Of a stretch of 64,000 nucleotides of DNA, positions 1 to 8,413 are shown piece after piece; position 1 is the first letter of the stretch; the number at the start of each line of letters is the position of its first letter. Both the position numbers and the translations under genes were made by a program. Origin of the DNA: Fidelibacterota bacterium (GTDB lineage Bacteria; Pseudomonadota; Alphaproteobacteria; Rhodospirillales; Rhodospirillaceae); assembly GCA_947472795.1 (NCBI GenBank), contig CANJBL010000006.1, positions 100,168 to 164,167 on the forward strand, written 5' to 3'. The notes under the pieces are model-generated. The model was not told where the DNA came from. It saw nothing but the letters and a program-made list of their open reading frames with translations, and ran no database searches.

Positions 1-1
1 C

Positions 2-412
2 TCCCGCGCCGCCATTGAAACCCTGGCGATCATCGCCTACCACCAGCCGGTGACCCGCGCCGAGATCGAAGAAATTCGCGGCGTCATCGTGTCCTCGGGC
101 ACCGTCGATATTCTGCTGGAAGAAGGCTGGATCAAGCCGCGCGGCCGCAAACAGGTGCCGGGCCGCCCCGTCATGTGGGGCACATCGAATGCCTTCCTCG
201 ATCACTTTGGCCTGGAATCCATCCAGGATCTGCCGGGGATCGACGAACTCAAGGCCGCCGGCCTGCTCGACAGCAAGCGCGGTGTCTCGGCCTACGCGAC
301 CAGAGGTGCCGAAACGCTTCTATTCGACACCGAGGAGTCCGACGAGGCCCTTGAACCCCTGATGGACGGCGAGTCCGAGCCAGCGGAAGGCGATGAAAAG
401 AAAGAAGAATAG
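2..412 (+). CDS. scpB: Segregation and condensation protein B, 3' part
   Basis: This is the C-terminal part of ScpB, the winged-helix kleisin partner of the SMC-ScpA condensin that organises and segregates the chromosome. The reading frame is open from base 2, so the true start lies upstream of the window. The motif IIAYHQPVTRAEIEEIRG followed by a short helix and PGRPVMWGTS is the family's second winged-helix domain. After it comes an acidic, low-complexity tail rich in Glu and Asp, variable in this family. In alphaproteobacteria scpA-scpB commonly precede tatABC, as here. The identification is firm; only the missing 5' end is unknown. Confidence 0.93.
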   Translation, partial: SRAAIETLAIIAYHQPVTRAEIEEIRGVIVSSGTVDILLEEGWIKPRGRKQVPGRPVMWGTSNAFLDHFGLESIQDLPGIDELKAAGLLDSKRGVSAYATRGAETLLFDTEESDEALEPLMDGESEPAEGDEKKEE

Positions 413-552
413 CGGCTGGCGAGACGGCATCCTGATCCCTAAATAAGCTTTCAGGTGCTATCGTCTTGAGCCGTTAAATATTGCGGGTGGGGGCGTTCTT
501 TGCGATGATGGCACTTCAGCTCTTGCCGCTAAACCATTGGAGTAATTGAGTC

Positions 553-759
553 ATGGGTTCTTTTAGCCTCTTGCATTGGGGTATTGTCCTCCTGGTGATC
601 GTGCTGCTGTTCGGTAGCGGCAAGATTTCTGGTTTGATGGGCGACGTGGCCAAGGGCATCAAAGCCTTCAAGAAGGGCATGAAGGAAGACGATGACGATA
701 AGTCTCATCATGGCCCGACCATTGACGCCAAGACCAAAGAAAAAGACCCGGTCGCCTAA
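553..759 (+). CDS. tatA: Sec-independent protein translocase subunit TatA
   Basis: TatA forms the variable-size pore-lining oligomer of the twin-arginine translocase, which exports folded proteins across the inner membrane. The 68 residues show the expected plan: a short periplasmic N-terminus, one membrane helix (about residues 6-22, [14 protein letters not shown]), the conserved FG hinge, an amphipathic helix (about 25-45, [16 protein letters not shown]) and a charged tail. A Shine-Dalgarno-like GGAG lies upstream of the ATG. The helix is followed by [19 protein letters not shown], characteristic of TatA rather than TatB. tatB follows after 84 bases and tatC overlaps tatB, so the three subunits form one transcription unit. 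Confidence 0.96.
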   Translation: MGSFSLLHWGIVLLVIVLLFGSGKISGLMGDVAKGIKAFKKGMKEDDDDKSHHGPTIDAKTKEKDPVA

Positions 760-843
760 GGGCATTTAATGCTTTAAAGCGGCGTCGCACCGGCTGCAGC
801 GCCGTTTTGGCGTGGCCGGCTTAACGGTAACGGACGACACTCA

Positions 844-1347
844 ATGTTCGATCTGGCGTGGTCGGAAATCGCCGTCATTGGCCTCGTGGCAGTTGTGGTC
901 CTTGGACCCAAGGAACTGCCTCAGGCCATGCGGACCATGGCCAAGGTCTTGCGCAAGATGCGCAACCTGACGTCCGAGCTTCAGGGCCATATGAATGAGA
1001 TTGTCCGCGAGGCGGAGCTGGATGAGGTGCGCAAATCCATTCAGAAAATCTCGACCACCAGTCTCTCTCAAGAGATCAGCAAGGCAGCGGACCCGACCGG
1101 CGAAATTCAAGCCTCGCTGAATGAGGCCGTAGCGCCGTTATCGGACAACGTGGCGGCGACGGTTGCGACCGACGGTTTGCCCATCATGCCGGGTGCGTCG
1201 GCGACCGTCCCGGAGCCGGCCCCCGCGGCTGCGCCCGACACGGCCCAGCCGTCGGCGCCGTCCGTGACATCGGTGCCCTCCGAGACCGCGCAGCTGGCCA
1301 CGCCGTCTGCGCCATCTGGGCCCGAGCCGCCGAAGGCGTCGACATGA
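844..1347 (+). CDS. tatB: Sec-independent protein translocase subunit TatB
   Basis: TatB pairs with TatC to form the receptor that binds twin-arginine signal peptides. The N-terminus MFDLAWSEIAVIGLVAVVV is the single membrane helix, followed by LGPKELPQAMRTMAKVLRKM, with the Glu-Leu-Pro hinge and amphipathic helix typical of TatB. The remaining residues, about 85-167, are a Pro/Ala-rich disordered tail, longer than in enterobacteria but usual in alphaproteobacteria. The stop codon overlaps the tatC start in an ATGA, implying translational coupling. Confidence 0.95.
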   Translation: MFDLAWSEIAVIGLVAVVVLGPKELPQAMRTMAKVLRKMRNLTSELQGHMNEIVREAELDEVRKSIQKISTTSLSQEISKAADPTGEIQASLNEAVAPLSDNVAATVATDGLPIMPGASATVPEPAPAAAPDTAQPSAPSVTSVPSETAQLATPSAPSGPEPPKAST

Positions 1348-2201
1348 ACGCCAATCTGCCCGTCAAGAAGGCCGATGACCCCGACAACAATACCATGCCG
1401 CTGCTCGATCATCTGGTCGAGCTGCGCAAGCGCCTGATCCTTTCCATCGCGACGCTGCTGATTGCCTTTTTCGCCGCGATGCCCATGTCGGGGCACATCT
1501 ACGCTTTCCTGGCCGCGCCGCTGTCCAAAGCCATGGAAGCCGTGGGCGGCAGCTCTCATGAGATGATCTACACGCACTTGGCCGAAGCATTCATGACACA
1601 GATGAAGGTGGCGGCTTTCGCGGCCCTTTTCGTGACCTTCCCGGTGTTTGCCAATCAGCTGTGGAAGTTCGTGGCGCCCGGTCTTTATAAGCACGAGAAG
1701 AACGCGATCCTGCCGTTCCTGTTTGCCGCACCCGTGCTGTTCTTCATGGGCGGCGCGCTGGCGTATTACGTCGTCATGCCCATGGCCTGGAAGTTCCTCT
1801 TGAGCTTCCAAACCATGGCCGGCGGCGGCAGCGACGGTGAAATGGCGATCCAGCTCCTGCCGCGCGTCAGCGAGTACCTCGATATCTTCATGACGCTGAT
1901 CTTCGCCTTTGGCCTGGCGTTCCAGATGCCGGTGCTGCTGGTGCTGCTCGCGCGCGTGGGTGTCATCTCCGCCGATACCCTGCGCGAAAAGCGCCGCTAC
2001 GCGATTATTATGGTGTTCATCTTCGCCGCCGTCGTCACGCCGCCCGACGTGGTCAGTCAGCTCAGTCTCGCGTTTCCCATGCTGATTCTGTACGAGGCCT
2101 CGGTCATCGGCGCGCGGATCGTCGGTAAGAAGAAAGAGGAGGAGAATGCCGCCTCTGGCAGTGCCGACCCGGTTGAAGATACGGACTTCAACGAGTCTTA
2201 A
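1344..2201 (+). CDS. tatC: Sec-independent protein translocase subunit TatC
   Basis: TatC is the multi-spanning core of the Tat translocase and the primary binder of the RR signal peptide. The protein has 285 residues, slightly longer than the usual 250-260 because of a charged C-terminal tail. LLDHLVELRKRLILS near residue 20 is the cytoplasmic signature, and six hydrophobic segments follow. FVAPGLYKHEKNAILPF and the late VVTPPDVVSQLSLAFPM are conserved TatC segments. It starts within the tatB stop codon (ATGA). Downstream lies a palindromic repeat rather than an obvious intrinsic terminator. Confidence 0.96.
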   Translation: MNANLPVKKADDPDNNTMPLLDHLVELRKRLILSIATLLIAFFAAMPMSGHIYAFLAAPLSKAMEAVGGSSHEMIYTHLAEAFMTQMKVAAFAALFVTFPVFANQLWKFVAPGLYKHEKNAILPFLFAAPVLFFMGGALAYYVVMPMAWKFLLSFQTMAGGGSDGEMAIQLLPRVSEYLDIFMTLIFAFGLAFQMPVLLVLLARVGVISADTLREKRRYAIIMVFIFAAVVTPPDVVSQLSLAFPMLILYEASVIGARIVGKKKEEENAASGSADPVEDTDFNES

Positions 2202-2211
2202 AGCACCGAAT

Positions 2212-2302
2212 GTCATACCCGCGGAGGCGGGTATCCATTTTTCAGCTAAGTTGAGGAACTCGCGCGTTTTGCTGGATAGATCCCCGCCTTCGCGGGGATG
2301 AC
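2212..2302. repeat. Intergenic palindromic repeat, copy 1
   Basis: Two GC-rich palindromes lie between tatC and serS. One is GTCATACCCGC-GGA-GGCGGGTATCCA and the other ATCCCCGCCTTCGCGGGGATGAC. The outer ends are GTCAT and ATGAC, so the whole unit is an imperfect inverted repeat. Related copies occur near 20740, 24342, 35045, 53956 and 60179. All are intergenic, most at the 3' ends of operons. They may act as transcript-stabilising or terminator-like structures. The function is inferred; the repetition is seen. Confidence 0.8.
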
Positions 2303-2395
2303 GGTATGGGGTGGTTATGCCGCTTGTGCTCCCCGCTGGACGGTTTCGGCTCGTCCCCGTATAAGCCTCTCAACTGTTGAAGGCTTATAAGACCC

Positions 2396-3685
2396 ATGCA
2401 CGACCTCAAATGGATCAGGGAAAACCCCGACGCGCTGGACGCGGCTTTGGCCCGCCGGGGCGCGGGCCCCATGTCCGCCGCCGTTCTGGATTTGGATAAG
2501 CGCCACCGTGGGACCACGACCGAGTTGCAAAGCCTGCAAAGCCGGCGCAACGACGTCTCCAAGCAGATCGGCGCGGTGAAGGGTAAGGGCGGCGACGCTG
2601 CCCCACTGATGGCCGAAGTGGCCGAGATCAAAACCAAGATGACCGCCCTGGAAGAGGAAGAGAAACTCCTCGGTGAGAAGGTGCGGGGACTTCTGCTCAC
2701 CATTCCCAACGTGCTGCATGCCGACGTGCCAGTGGGCACGGACGAGAGCGGCAACGTGGAAGTGCGCACATGGGGTACACCGCGCACGTTCGCTTTCACA
2801 GCCAAGGAACACAGCGACCTGGGGCCGGCCTTGGGCCTCATGGACTTCGACCAAGCCGCCGTGATGTCCGGTGCCCGCTTCGTCGTGCTGAAGGGAGCGC
2901 TCGCGCGTCTCGAGCGTGCCATCGCTCAGTTCATGCTCGACACGCACACCACCGAGAACGGCTACACGGAAGTGAACCCGCCACTGCTCGTGCGCGACAC
3001 TGCGCTGATGGGCACGGGGCAATTGCCGAAATTCGGCGCCGATCTGTTCCAGACCACGGCGGGGCTCTATCTCATTCCGACGTCGGAAGTGTCGCTGACC
3101 AATCTGGCCGCCGAACGCATCATCGATGGCGCCTTGCTGCCAGCGCGTATGACAGCCTTCACGCCGTGCTTCCGTTCGGAAGCAGGGGCGGCGGGCAAGG
3201 ACACCAAGGGCATGATCCGTAACCACCAGTTCGAGAAGGTGGAAATGGTCAGCATCACGGCGCCCGAGGATTCCGAAGCCGAGCTGGAGCGTATGACCAA
3301 ATGCGCCGAAGGCATCCTGCAAAAATTGGAACTGCCCTACCGCGTCATGGCGCTGTGCGCCGGTGATATCGGCTTCGGCTCCAACCGCACCTATGACTTG
3401 GAAGTCTGGCTGCCGGGGCAGAACACCTACCGCGAAATCTCCAGCTGCTCCAACACCGGCGAGTTCCAGGCGCGGCGCATGAACGCGCGCTATCGTCCGC
3501 CTGGCGAAACCAAGGGCACACGCTTTGTGCATACGCTGAACGGTTCGGGTCTGGCCGTGGGCCGCACGCTGATCGCCGTCATCGAGAACTATCAGGAACA
3601 GGATGGGTCTATCCGTATTCCGGCGGCGCTGAAGCCCTATATGGGCGGCCTTGAGGTCATCGCGCCAGGAGCCAAAGTTTTATGA
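2396..3685 (+). CDS. serS: Serine--tRNA ligase
   Basis: Seryl-tRNA synthetase charges tRNA-Ser in the cytoplasm. The 429 residues match the usual length. The N-terminal part ([18 protein letters not shown], about 1-110) is the long antiparallel coiled-coil arm that grips the variable arm of tRNA-Ser. The class II catalytic core follows, with motif 2 around [21 protein letters not shown] and motif 3 near the C-terminus in [23 protein letters not shown] and the EISSCSN stretch also fit. The stop overlaps the surE start in ATGA, so serS and surE appear cotranslated. Confidence 0.97.
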   Translation: MHDLKWIRENPDALDAALARRGAGPMSAAVLDLDKRHRGTTTELQSLQSRRNDVSKQIGAVKGKGGDAAPLMAEVAEIKTKMTALEEEEKLLGEKVRGLLLTIPNVLHADVPVGTDESGNVEVRTWGTPRTFAFTAKEHSDLGPALGLMDFDQAAVMSGARFVVLKGALARLERAIAQFMLDTHTTENGYTEVNPPLLVRDTALMGTGQLPKFGADLFQTTAGLYLIPTSEVSLTNLAAERIIDGALLPARMTAFTPCFRSEAGAAGKDTKGMIRNHQFEKVEMVSITAPEDSEAELERMTKCAEGILQKLELPYRVMALCAGDIGFGSNRTYDLEVWLPGQNTYREISSCSNTGEFQARRMNARYRPPGETKGTRFVHTLNGSGLAVGRTLIAVIENYQEQDGSIRIPAALKPYMGGLEVIAPGAKVL

Positions 3686-4479
3686 CGTCCTTTCCTCCGT
3701 TTAAGGACCTCAGCAAAACCCGCATCCTTCTTTCCAACGACGACGGTATCGCTGCCCATGGCCTGGATGTGCTGGAGCGTATCGCGCGCGAGCTCACCGA
3801 TGACGTGTGGGTCGTAGCCCCCAGCGTTGAGCGCAGCGGGGCAGGGCATTCGCTCACTATCCATGATCCCTTGCGGCCCATCCAACTCGACGAGAAGCGT
3901 TTCTCGGTCAGCGGCACGCCGACGGATTGTGTGATGGTGGCCATCAACCACATCATGAAAGAAAATCCGCCCGATCTGGTGCTGTCCGGTGTGAACTCGG
4001 GCGGCAACATGGGTGAGGACGTGCACTATTCCGGCACGGTCGCGGCGGCCATGGAAGCCGTACTTCTGGGCGTGCCGTCCATGGCGCTGTCCCTGACCTG
4101 GAACGATGTGATGAACATTCCCTGGGAAACGGCAGAGCAGTTTGCGCCTGAGATCATTCGCAAAGTGTGTGCCGTTGGCTGGGCCCGCAATGTGCTCATC
4201 AACGTCAATTTTCCCGATTGCGGGCCGCAGGACGTCAAAGGCGTGATCCCGGCCGCGCAGGGCAAGCACAAGCTGGGCGACGATATGCTGCTGCGCCACG
4301 ATCCGCGTGGATTGCCGTATCTGTGGATCGCGGGCAAGCGACGCGGTCATGCATCGTCACCGGGGACAGACCTTGTGGCGGTGGAAGACGGTTATGTCGC
4401 CGTCACGCCGCTCAACGTCGATCTGACCGATGCTCCGACGATGGCCGTGCTGGCTCAGGTCTTCCCGCCGCAGGCTTAA
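3682..4479 (+). CDS. surE: 5'/3'-nucleotidase SurE
   Basis: SurE is a metal-dependent phosphatase that removes the terminal phosphate from nucleoside monophosphates and is linked to stationary-phase survival. [14 protein letters not shown] near the N-terminus carries the metal-binding DD pair. [31 protein letters not shown] and NVNFPD are conserved SurE segments that complete the active site. The length of 265 is normal. It sits between serS (4-base overlap) and pcm, an arrangement widely conserved in proteobacteria that couples nucleotide and protein damage repair. Confidence 0.96.
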   Translation: MTSFPPFKDLSKTRILLSNDDGIAAHGLDVLERIARELTDDVWVVAPSVERSGAGHSLTIHDPLRPIQLDEKRFSVSGTPTDCVMVAINHIMKENPPDLVLSGVNSGGNMGEDVHYSGTVAAAMEAVLLGVPSMALSLTWNDVMNIPWETAEQFAPEIIRKVCAVGWARNVLINVNFPDCGPQDVKGVIPAAQGKHKLGDDMLLRHDPRGLPYLWIAGKRRGHASSPGTDLVAVEDGYVAVTPLNVDLTDAPTMAVLAQVFPPQA

Positions 4480-4489
4480 CGAGGACGAG

Positions 4490-5140
4490 ATGAGCACGGA
4501 GAACCGCAAAATCCGCCTCGTCATGGACCTGCGCAACGGTGGTGTCACCGATACGCGCGTGCTCGCGGCCATCGAACGCGTTCCGCGCGAAACGTTCGTG
4601 GAGGAAGCATTCCTCGATCAGGCTTACGCGAACCAGGCTTTGCCCATCAACTGCGGCCAGACCATCAGCCAGCCGTTGGTTGTGGGTTTGATGACCCAGG
4701 CCCTGGAACTCACCGACCGGCACAAGGTGTTGGAAGTGGGAACGGGCTCGGGCTACCAGACCGCGATCCTGTCGAAACTGGTGCGCCGGGTGTACACGGT
4801 GGAGCGTCATCGCGACCTCATGCCGGAGGCTGAAAAGCGCTTCAAGGCTCTGAACCTCCACAATGTCACCACAATGGTAGGCGATGGCTATAAGGGCTGG
4901 CCGGGACAGGCACCTTTCGACCGTATCCTGGTCACCGCCGCCGCCCGTCTTGTGCCGCCCGATCTGGTGGCGCAGTTATCGGACGAAGGCGGTATCATGG
5001 TACTGCCGGTGGGTGATGCGTCGGGGCTTCATCAGGAAGTGATCAGGGTGCGTAAAGAAGGCACGCAGTTCCACAGCGAGCGCATGTTTCCGGTACGCTT
5101 TGTGCCTTTGGTGCAAGGCATACCTGAGGACAAGAAATAG
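4490..5140 (+). CDS. pcm: Protein-L-isoaspartate O-methyltransferase
   Basis: Pcm methylates L-isoaspartyl residues in aged proteins so that they can return to aspartate. The start MSTENRK is chosen because a GAGGACGAG ribosome-binding sequence lies just upstream; a longer frame reaching back into surE has no support. From this start the protein has 216 residues. Conserved features are NCGQTISQPLVVG (substrate-binding loop), LEVGTGSGYQTAIL (SAM-binding motif I) and FDRILVTAAA (motif II). It lies 10 bases after surE, in the usual surE-pcm pair. Confidence 0.96.
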   Translation: MSTENRKIRLVMDLRNGGVTDTRVLAAIERVPRETFVEEAFLDQAYANQALPINCGQTISQPLVVGLMTQALELTDRHKVLEVGTGSGYQTAILSKLVRRVYTVERHRDLMPEAEKRFKALNLHNVTTMVGDGYKGWPGQAPFDRILVTAAARLVPPDLVAQLSDEGGIMVLPVGDASGLHQEVIRVRKEGTQFHSERMFPVRFVPLVQGIPEDKK

Positions 5141-5152
5141 CGGAGAGAGGCG

Positions 5153-6367
5153 ATGCGGGGGCTCAAGATTTGGCAAAAAGGCGCGGCTGCGGCAGTTGTC
5201 GTCGGCCTGCTTGCATCCTGCGCGCCCGACTTCAATCCGCCGCCGGGATATCAGGGCGGTTTCTTGTGGGAGTCCAACAAGAGCCGCACCATCGCCGTTG
5301 AGCCGGGCGATACAATTTACACCATCTCGCGCCGCTATGACGTGCCGAGCCGCGTCATCATCGCGCGCAACGGTCTCGCCGCGCCCTATAACCTGACGGC
5401 CGGACAACAACTGATCCTCGACCCGGTGCGCTCGCACACTGTGGTCAAAGGCGACACGCTTTCGCAATTGGCGGCGACCTACAGCATCGAGATGAGCTTG
5501 CTGGCTTCGGCCAACGACCTCAGCGCGCCCTATATCATCCGTGTTGGGCAGGAGCTTTGGATCCCGGATCCGTTCAGCATCGCCGCAGCGCCTGCGCAGC
5601 AGCTGGCTTCAGCCGCCGCACCCGTAAGCTCCGAACCGCTGCCGCCTGTATCAGCACCTGTAGCGCGCGCGCCGCGCAGCGCCTTCGTTGAAGAATCATT
5701 AGCACCACCGCCGGGATCGGCGGTGCCGTCTGGCACTGTCATTGTGCCCAACACACCTACGGCGGTTGAGGCGCCCGCCGCCACGGTGCCAGCGGTGGCA
5801 GGTGCCATTGCGTCCGCGCCGCTCGCGGCATTGCCCGGCGTTGCTACAGTGCCGGTGCCAACGCCTTCAATGCCATCCGCTTCAGCCCCTGTGCCGAGTG
5901 TGACGGGACCTCCTGCCGCTGTGCCGCTTGCAGAAAAGCAGGTCGCGATTGCTGTGCCAGCGCCGATTTCAGAACCACCCGCGCGTGCCTCGGCGCGTTT
6001 CTCATGGCCTCTGCGCGGCAAGGTGCTCGCGAGCTTTGGCGCGGCGGGGCAGGGACTGCACAATGACGGCATCAACATCGCGGCACCGGCGGGCACGCAA
6101 GTCCGCGCCGCCGACAACGGCGTGGTGGCCTATGCCGGCAGCGAGTTGAAGGGTTTTGGCAATCTTCTGTTGATCAAGCATGCCGACGGTTTGACCACAG
6201 CTTACGCCCATAACGCGAAGCTGCTGGTGAAACGCGGCGATGAAGTAAAGCAGGGACAGGTTGTGGCGGTCGTGGGCCGCACGGGCAATGTGGACTCACC
6301 GCAGCTTCACTTTGAAGTGCGTAAGGGAACACAAGCCATGGATCCCTTGGCCTATCTCGCACAATAG
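5153..6367 (+). CDS. Lipoprotein with two LysM repeats and a degenerate M23 (LytM) domain, NlpD-like
   Basis: This 404-residue envelope protein resembles NlpD, the activator of cell-separation amidases. A lipoprotein signal peptide ends in the lipobox LLASC, with the acylated Cys near residue 23. Two LysM repeats follow at about 45-90 and 97-140 (TIAVEPGDTIYTISRRYDVP and HTVVKGDTLSQLAATYSI). A Pro/Ala-rich linker then leads to a C-terminal M23 fold (about 290-404). In that domain HADGLTTAYAHN and LHFEVR are kept, but the first zinc-site motif reads HNDGIN, so the usual metal-binding Asp is Asn. This suggests a non-hydrolytic amidase activator. It follows pcm by 12 bases, a common pcm-nlpD order. 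Confidence 0.88.
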   Translation: MRGLKIWQKGAAAAVVVGLLASCAPDFNPPPGYQGGFLWESNKSRTIAVEPGDTIYTISRRYDVPSRVIIARNGLAAPYNLTAGQQLILDPVRSHTVVKGDTLSQLAATYSIEMSLLASANDLSAPYIIRVGQELWIPDPFSIAAAPAQQLASAAAPVSSEPLPPVSAPVARAPRSAFVEESLAPPPGSAVPSGTVIVPNTPTAVEAPAATVPAVAGAIASAPLAALPGVATVPVPTPSMPSASAPVPSVTGPPAAVPLAEKQVAIAVPAPISEPPARASARFSWPLRGKVLASFGAAGQGLHNDGINIAAPAGTQVRAADNGVVAYAGSELKGFGNLLLIKHADGLTTAYAHNAKLLVKRGDEVKQGQVVAVVGRTGNVDSPQLHFEVRKGTQAMDPLAYLAQ

Positions 6368-6494
6368 ACTCGCGCAATAAGAGCGCGGAACAAGTCACCT
6401 TAGCTTTCGTTTTAGGATGACCGTGCCTGCGGCCTGTTGGCTGCGGTGTGGACAGTCTCTGATTCAACCAAAAACAAAGCAGGAGACACGTCTC

Positions 6495-6824
6495 ATGAAC
6501 AAGAAAATCATCCCGATGATTGTTGCTGCGAGTTTCTTCACGGCTGGCAGCGCTTTTGCCGCAGCGGTGACGCAGACCACCACAACCTGGACCGACGAAC
6601 AGGGCAACGTGATCCGGCAATATTCGACGACGAAGAAATATGAACCGGTCACAAATCCGCAGATCGATGCGACGGTAGGTGTGGAGTTGCCGCAGAACGT
6701 CACGCTCTACGACTTGCCGGATACCATCAAGATCCAAGAGCCGGACCGCTATCGCTATGTGATCGTGAACAATCACCCGGTCGTGGTGGAGCGGAGCAAT
6801 CGCCGCATCGTCCACGTCTGGTAA
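6495..6824 (+). CDS. Small secreted protein with a DUF1236-like C-terminus
   Basis: The 109-residue product starts at MNKKIIPM, preceded by AGGAGA, and has a Sec signal peptide cleaved after AGSAFA at about residue 22. The mature part contains a Thr-rich segment and ends in RYRYVIVNNHPVVVERSNRRIVHVW, here read as two overlapping short motifs, YRYVIVNN and RRIVHVW. These resemble the DUF1236 signature of small periplasmic alphaproteobacterial proteins. No function is known. It is probably monocistronic, between the NlpD-like gene and a convergent ATPase gene. Confidence 0.75.
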   Translation: MNKKIIPMIVAASFFTAGSAFAAAVTQTTTTWTDEQGNVIRQYSTTKKYEPVTNPQIDATVGVELPQNVTLYDLPDTIKIQEPDRYRYVIVNNHPVVVERSNRRIVHVW

Positions 6825-6880
6825 AGCGAGAGTAGGTTAAGCAATCGGGCGGAGCGCCGAGATGCGCTTCGCCCGTTTCG

Positions 6881-7828
6881 CTACAATTTGGAAAGGTCGA
6901 TCTTGACCTTGAGATCGCCGGCCAGGGCCTGGATCAATTGCCAGGCGACACGGCCTGAACGCGCGCCGCGCGTGACGGACCACTCAATGGCGCGGGCCTG
7001 TAAGTCGGTGGCGGATATCGGCAACCTGATGGCGCCGGCATAGCTCGCCACGATCTGCAGATAGGTCTCCTGATCGAGATTATGAAAACCGAGCCAGAGC
7101 CCGAAACGGTCGGAGAGAGAGACTTTCTCCTCGACCGCTTCGCTGTCGTGGATAGCGGTCGCACGTTCGTTCTCGATCATGTTGCGCGCCAGCATGTGGC
7201 GCCGGTTCGAGGTGGCATAGAACACCACGTTCTCGGGCCGGCCTTCGAGGCCGCCTTCCAGGACCGCCTTTAGCGCTTTGTAGCTTTGATCCTCGCCTTC
7301 GAAGGACAGATCGTCGCAGAAGAGGATGCAACGCCGCCCGGTATCGCGCAGGCGCGAAAGCAGACGTGGCAGGCTTTGAATGTCCTCGCGGTGGATCTCC
7401 ACCAGGACAATACGGGCAGAGCCTTTGCGTCCATCATTGGCGGCGGCATGCACGGCCTTGACCAGAGAGCTTTTGCCGGCGCCGCGCGCCCCCCACAACA
7501 AGGCGTTGTTGGCGGGAAAGCCGTCGGCATGCTGGCGGGTATTGGCGAGCAGGGTCTCGATCTGGCGGCCGATGCCTCTCAACATGGCCAGCGGCACTCG
7601 CGCGACGGTTTTGACCGGCGCCAGAACGCCCGTTTCCGCATGCCAAACGAAAGCGTCCGCCGCTGAGAGATCGGCGGTGGTGTCGGGTCCGACGGTCTGA
7701 CTTTCGAGAGCCCGGGCGATACGCTCCAGGAGGGGTGTCAGAGGATGGCTGGCGGCGGTGCCGGATGCTTTCCTGGCAGCAGGCGCGCGCGCGGGTTTTG
7801 AGCGTTTCGAAGGGGTTTTTCGAGCCAT
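6881..7828 (-). CDS. DUF815-family AAA-type ATPase
   Basis: This 315-residue protein is a P-loop ATPase of the DUF815 family. The N-terminal 30 residues are Lys/Arg/Ala-rich and probably disordered. LLWGARGAGKSSLVKAV near residue 110 is the Walker A site, and RCILFCDDLSFEG is the Walker B strand. SNRRHMLARNMIENE matches the sensor-like segment (ATSNRRHLLP in relatives). The C-terminal WSVTRGARSGRVAWQLIQ forms a helical lid. The family is common in alphaproteobacteria near yajC-secDF, but its substrate is unknown. It is transcribed away from yajC, so the two share an upstream region of about 180 bases. Confidence 0.88.
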   Translation of the reverse strand: MARKTPSKRSKPARAPAARKASGTAASHPLTPLLERIARALESQTVGPDTTADLSAADAFVWHAETGVLAPVKTVARVPLAMLRGIGRQIETLLANTRQHADGFPANNALLWGARGAGKSSLVKAVHAAANDGRKGSARIVLVEIHREDIQSLPRLLSRLRDTGRRCILFCDDLSFEGEDQSYKALKAVLEGGLEGRPENVVFYATSNRRHMLARNMIENERATAIHDSEAVEEKVSLSDRFGLWLGFHNLDQETYLQIVASYAGAIRLPISATDLQARAIEWSVTRGARSGRVAWQLIQALAGDLKVKIDLSKL

Positions 7829-8009
7829 GGTAAGCGGAAGCTAACAGATTGTGACCACTGGCGAAACTGTTGCAGAGACCTTACATAACGAAGGCCGCTG
7901 CGCGCTGGGGTTATAACATTTGCAAGACGCGTGGGGGTGGGTATAGTCCGCCCTTTCCAGGGCTTAAGACGCTCTTTTCTTTAGCCTGACTCTTACGAGG
8001 AGTTTCCGG

Positions 8010-8366
8010 ATGTTGATCTCTCCGGCCTACGCCCAGGCCGCCGGCGGCGCCGCAGCCTCATCGAGCTTCATACAGTTCGTTCCGCTGCTTCTGATTTTCG
8101 TCGTCTTCTATTTCCTGCTGATCCGTCCGCAACAAAAGAAGCTGAAAGACCACCGCGGCATGCTTGAGGCTGTGCGCCGGGGAGACCGCATTGTGACCAA
8201 TGGCGGCATCGTCGGGCTGGTGACCAAGGCCGACGAGCGGGAATTGACCGTCGAGATTGCCGAGAATGTCCGCGTGAAGGTGATGCGCGATATGATCCAC
8301 TCGGTCGTCAGCAAGACCGAGCCGGTGTCTAGCGACAAGGACAAAGCCGACGCCAAGTCGGAATAG
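8010..8366 (+). CDS. yajC: Sec translocase accessory subunit YajC
   Basis: YajC is a small inner-membrane partner of SecDF that improves Sec-dependent export. The 118 residues have one membrane helix at about 23-42 (FVPLLLIFVVFYFLLIRPQQ) with the family signature RPQQKK directly after it. A small cytoplasmic beta domain (GDRIVTNGGIVGLV) and a Lys/Asp-rich tail follow. TTACGAGGAG upstream of the ATG is a good ribosome-binding site. It leads the yajC-secD-secF operon. Confidence 0.96.
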   Translation: MLISPAYAQAAGGAAASSSFIQFVPLLLIFVVFYFLLIRPQQKKLKDHRGMLEAVRRGDRIVTNGGIVGLVTKADERELTVEIAENVRVKVMRDMIHSVVSKTEPVSSDKDKADAKSE

Positions 8367-8413
8367 GCCAAAGGCAATCGCGCCGGGTTCGCCCCGCGCC
8401 CAAGGATAGCGCC

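Noticed and set aside
1107..2216. Long minus-strand frame opposite tatBC
   Set aside because: Antisense to well-supported tat genes and low-complexity His/Gln/Arg protein.
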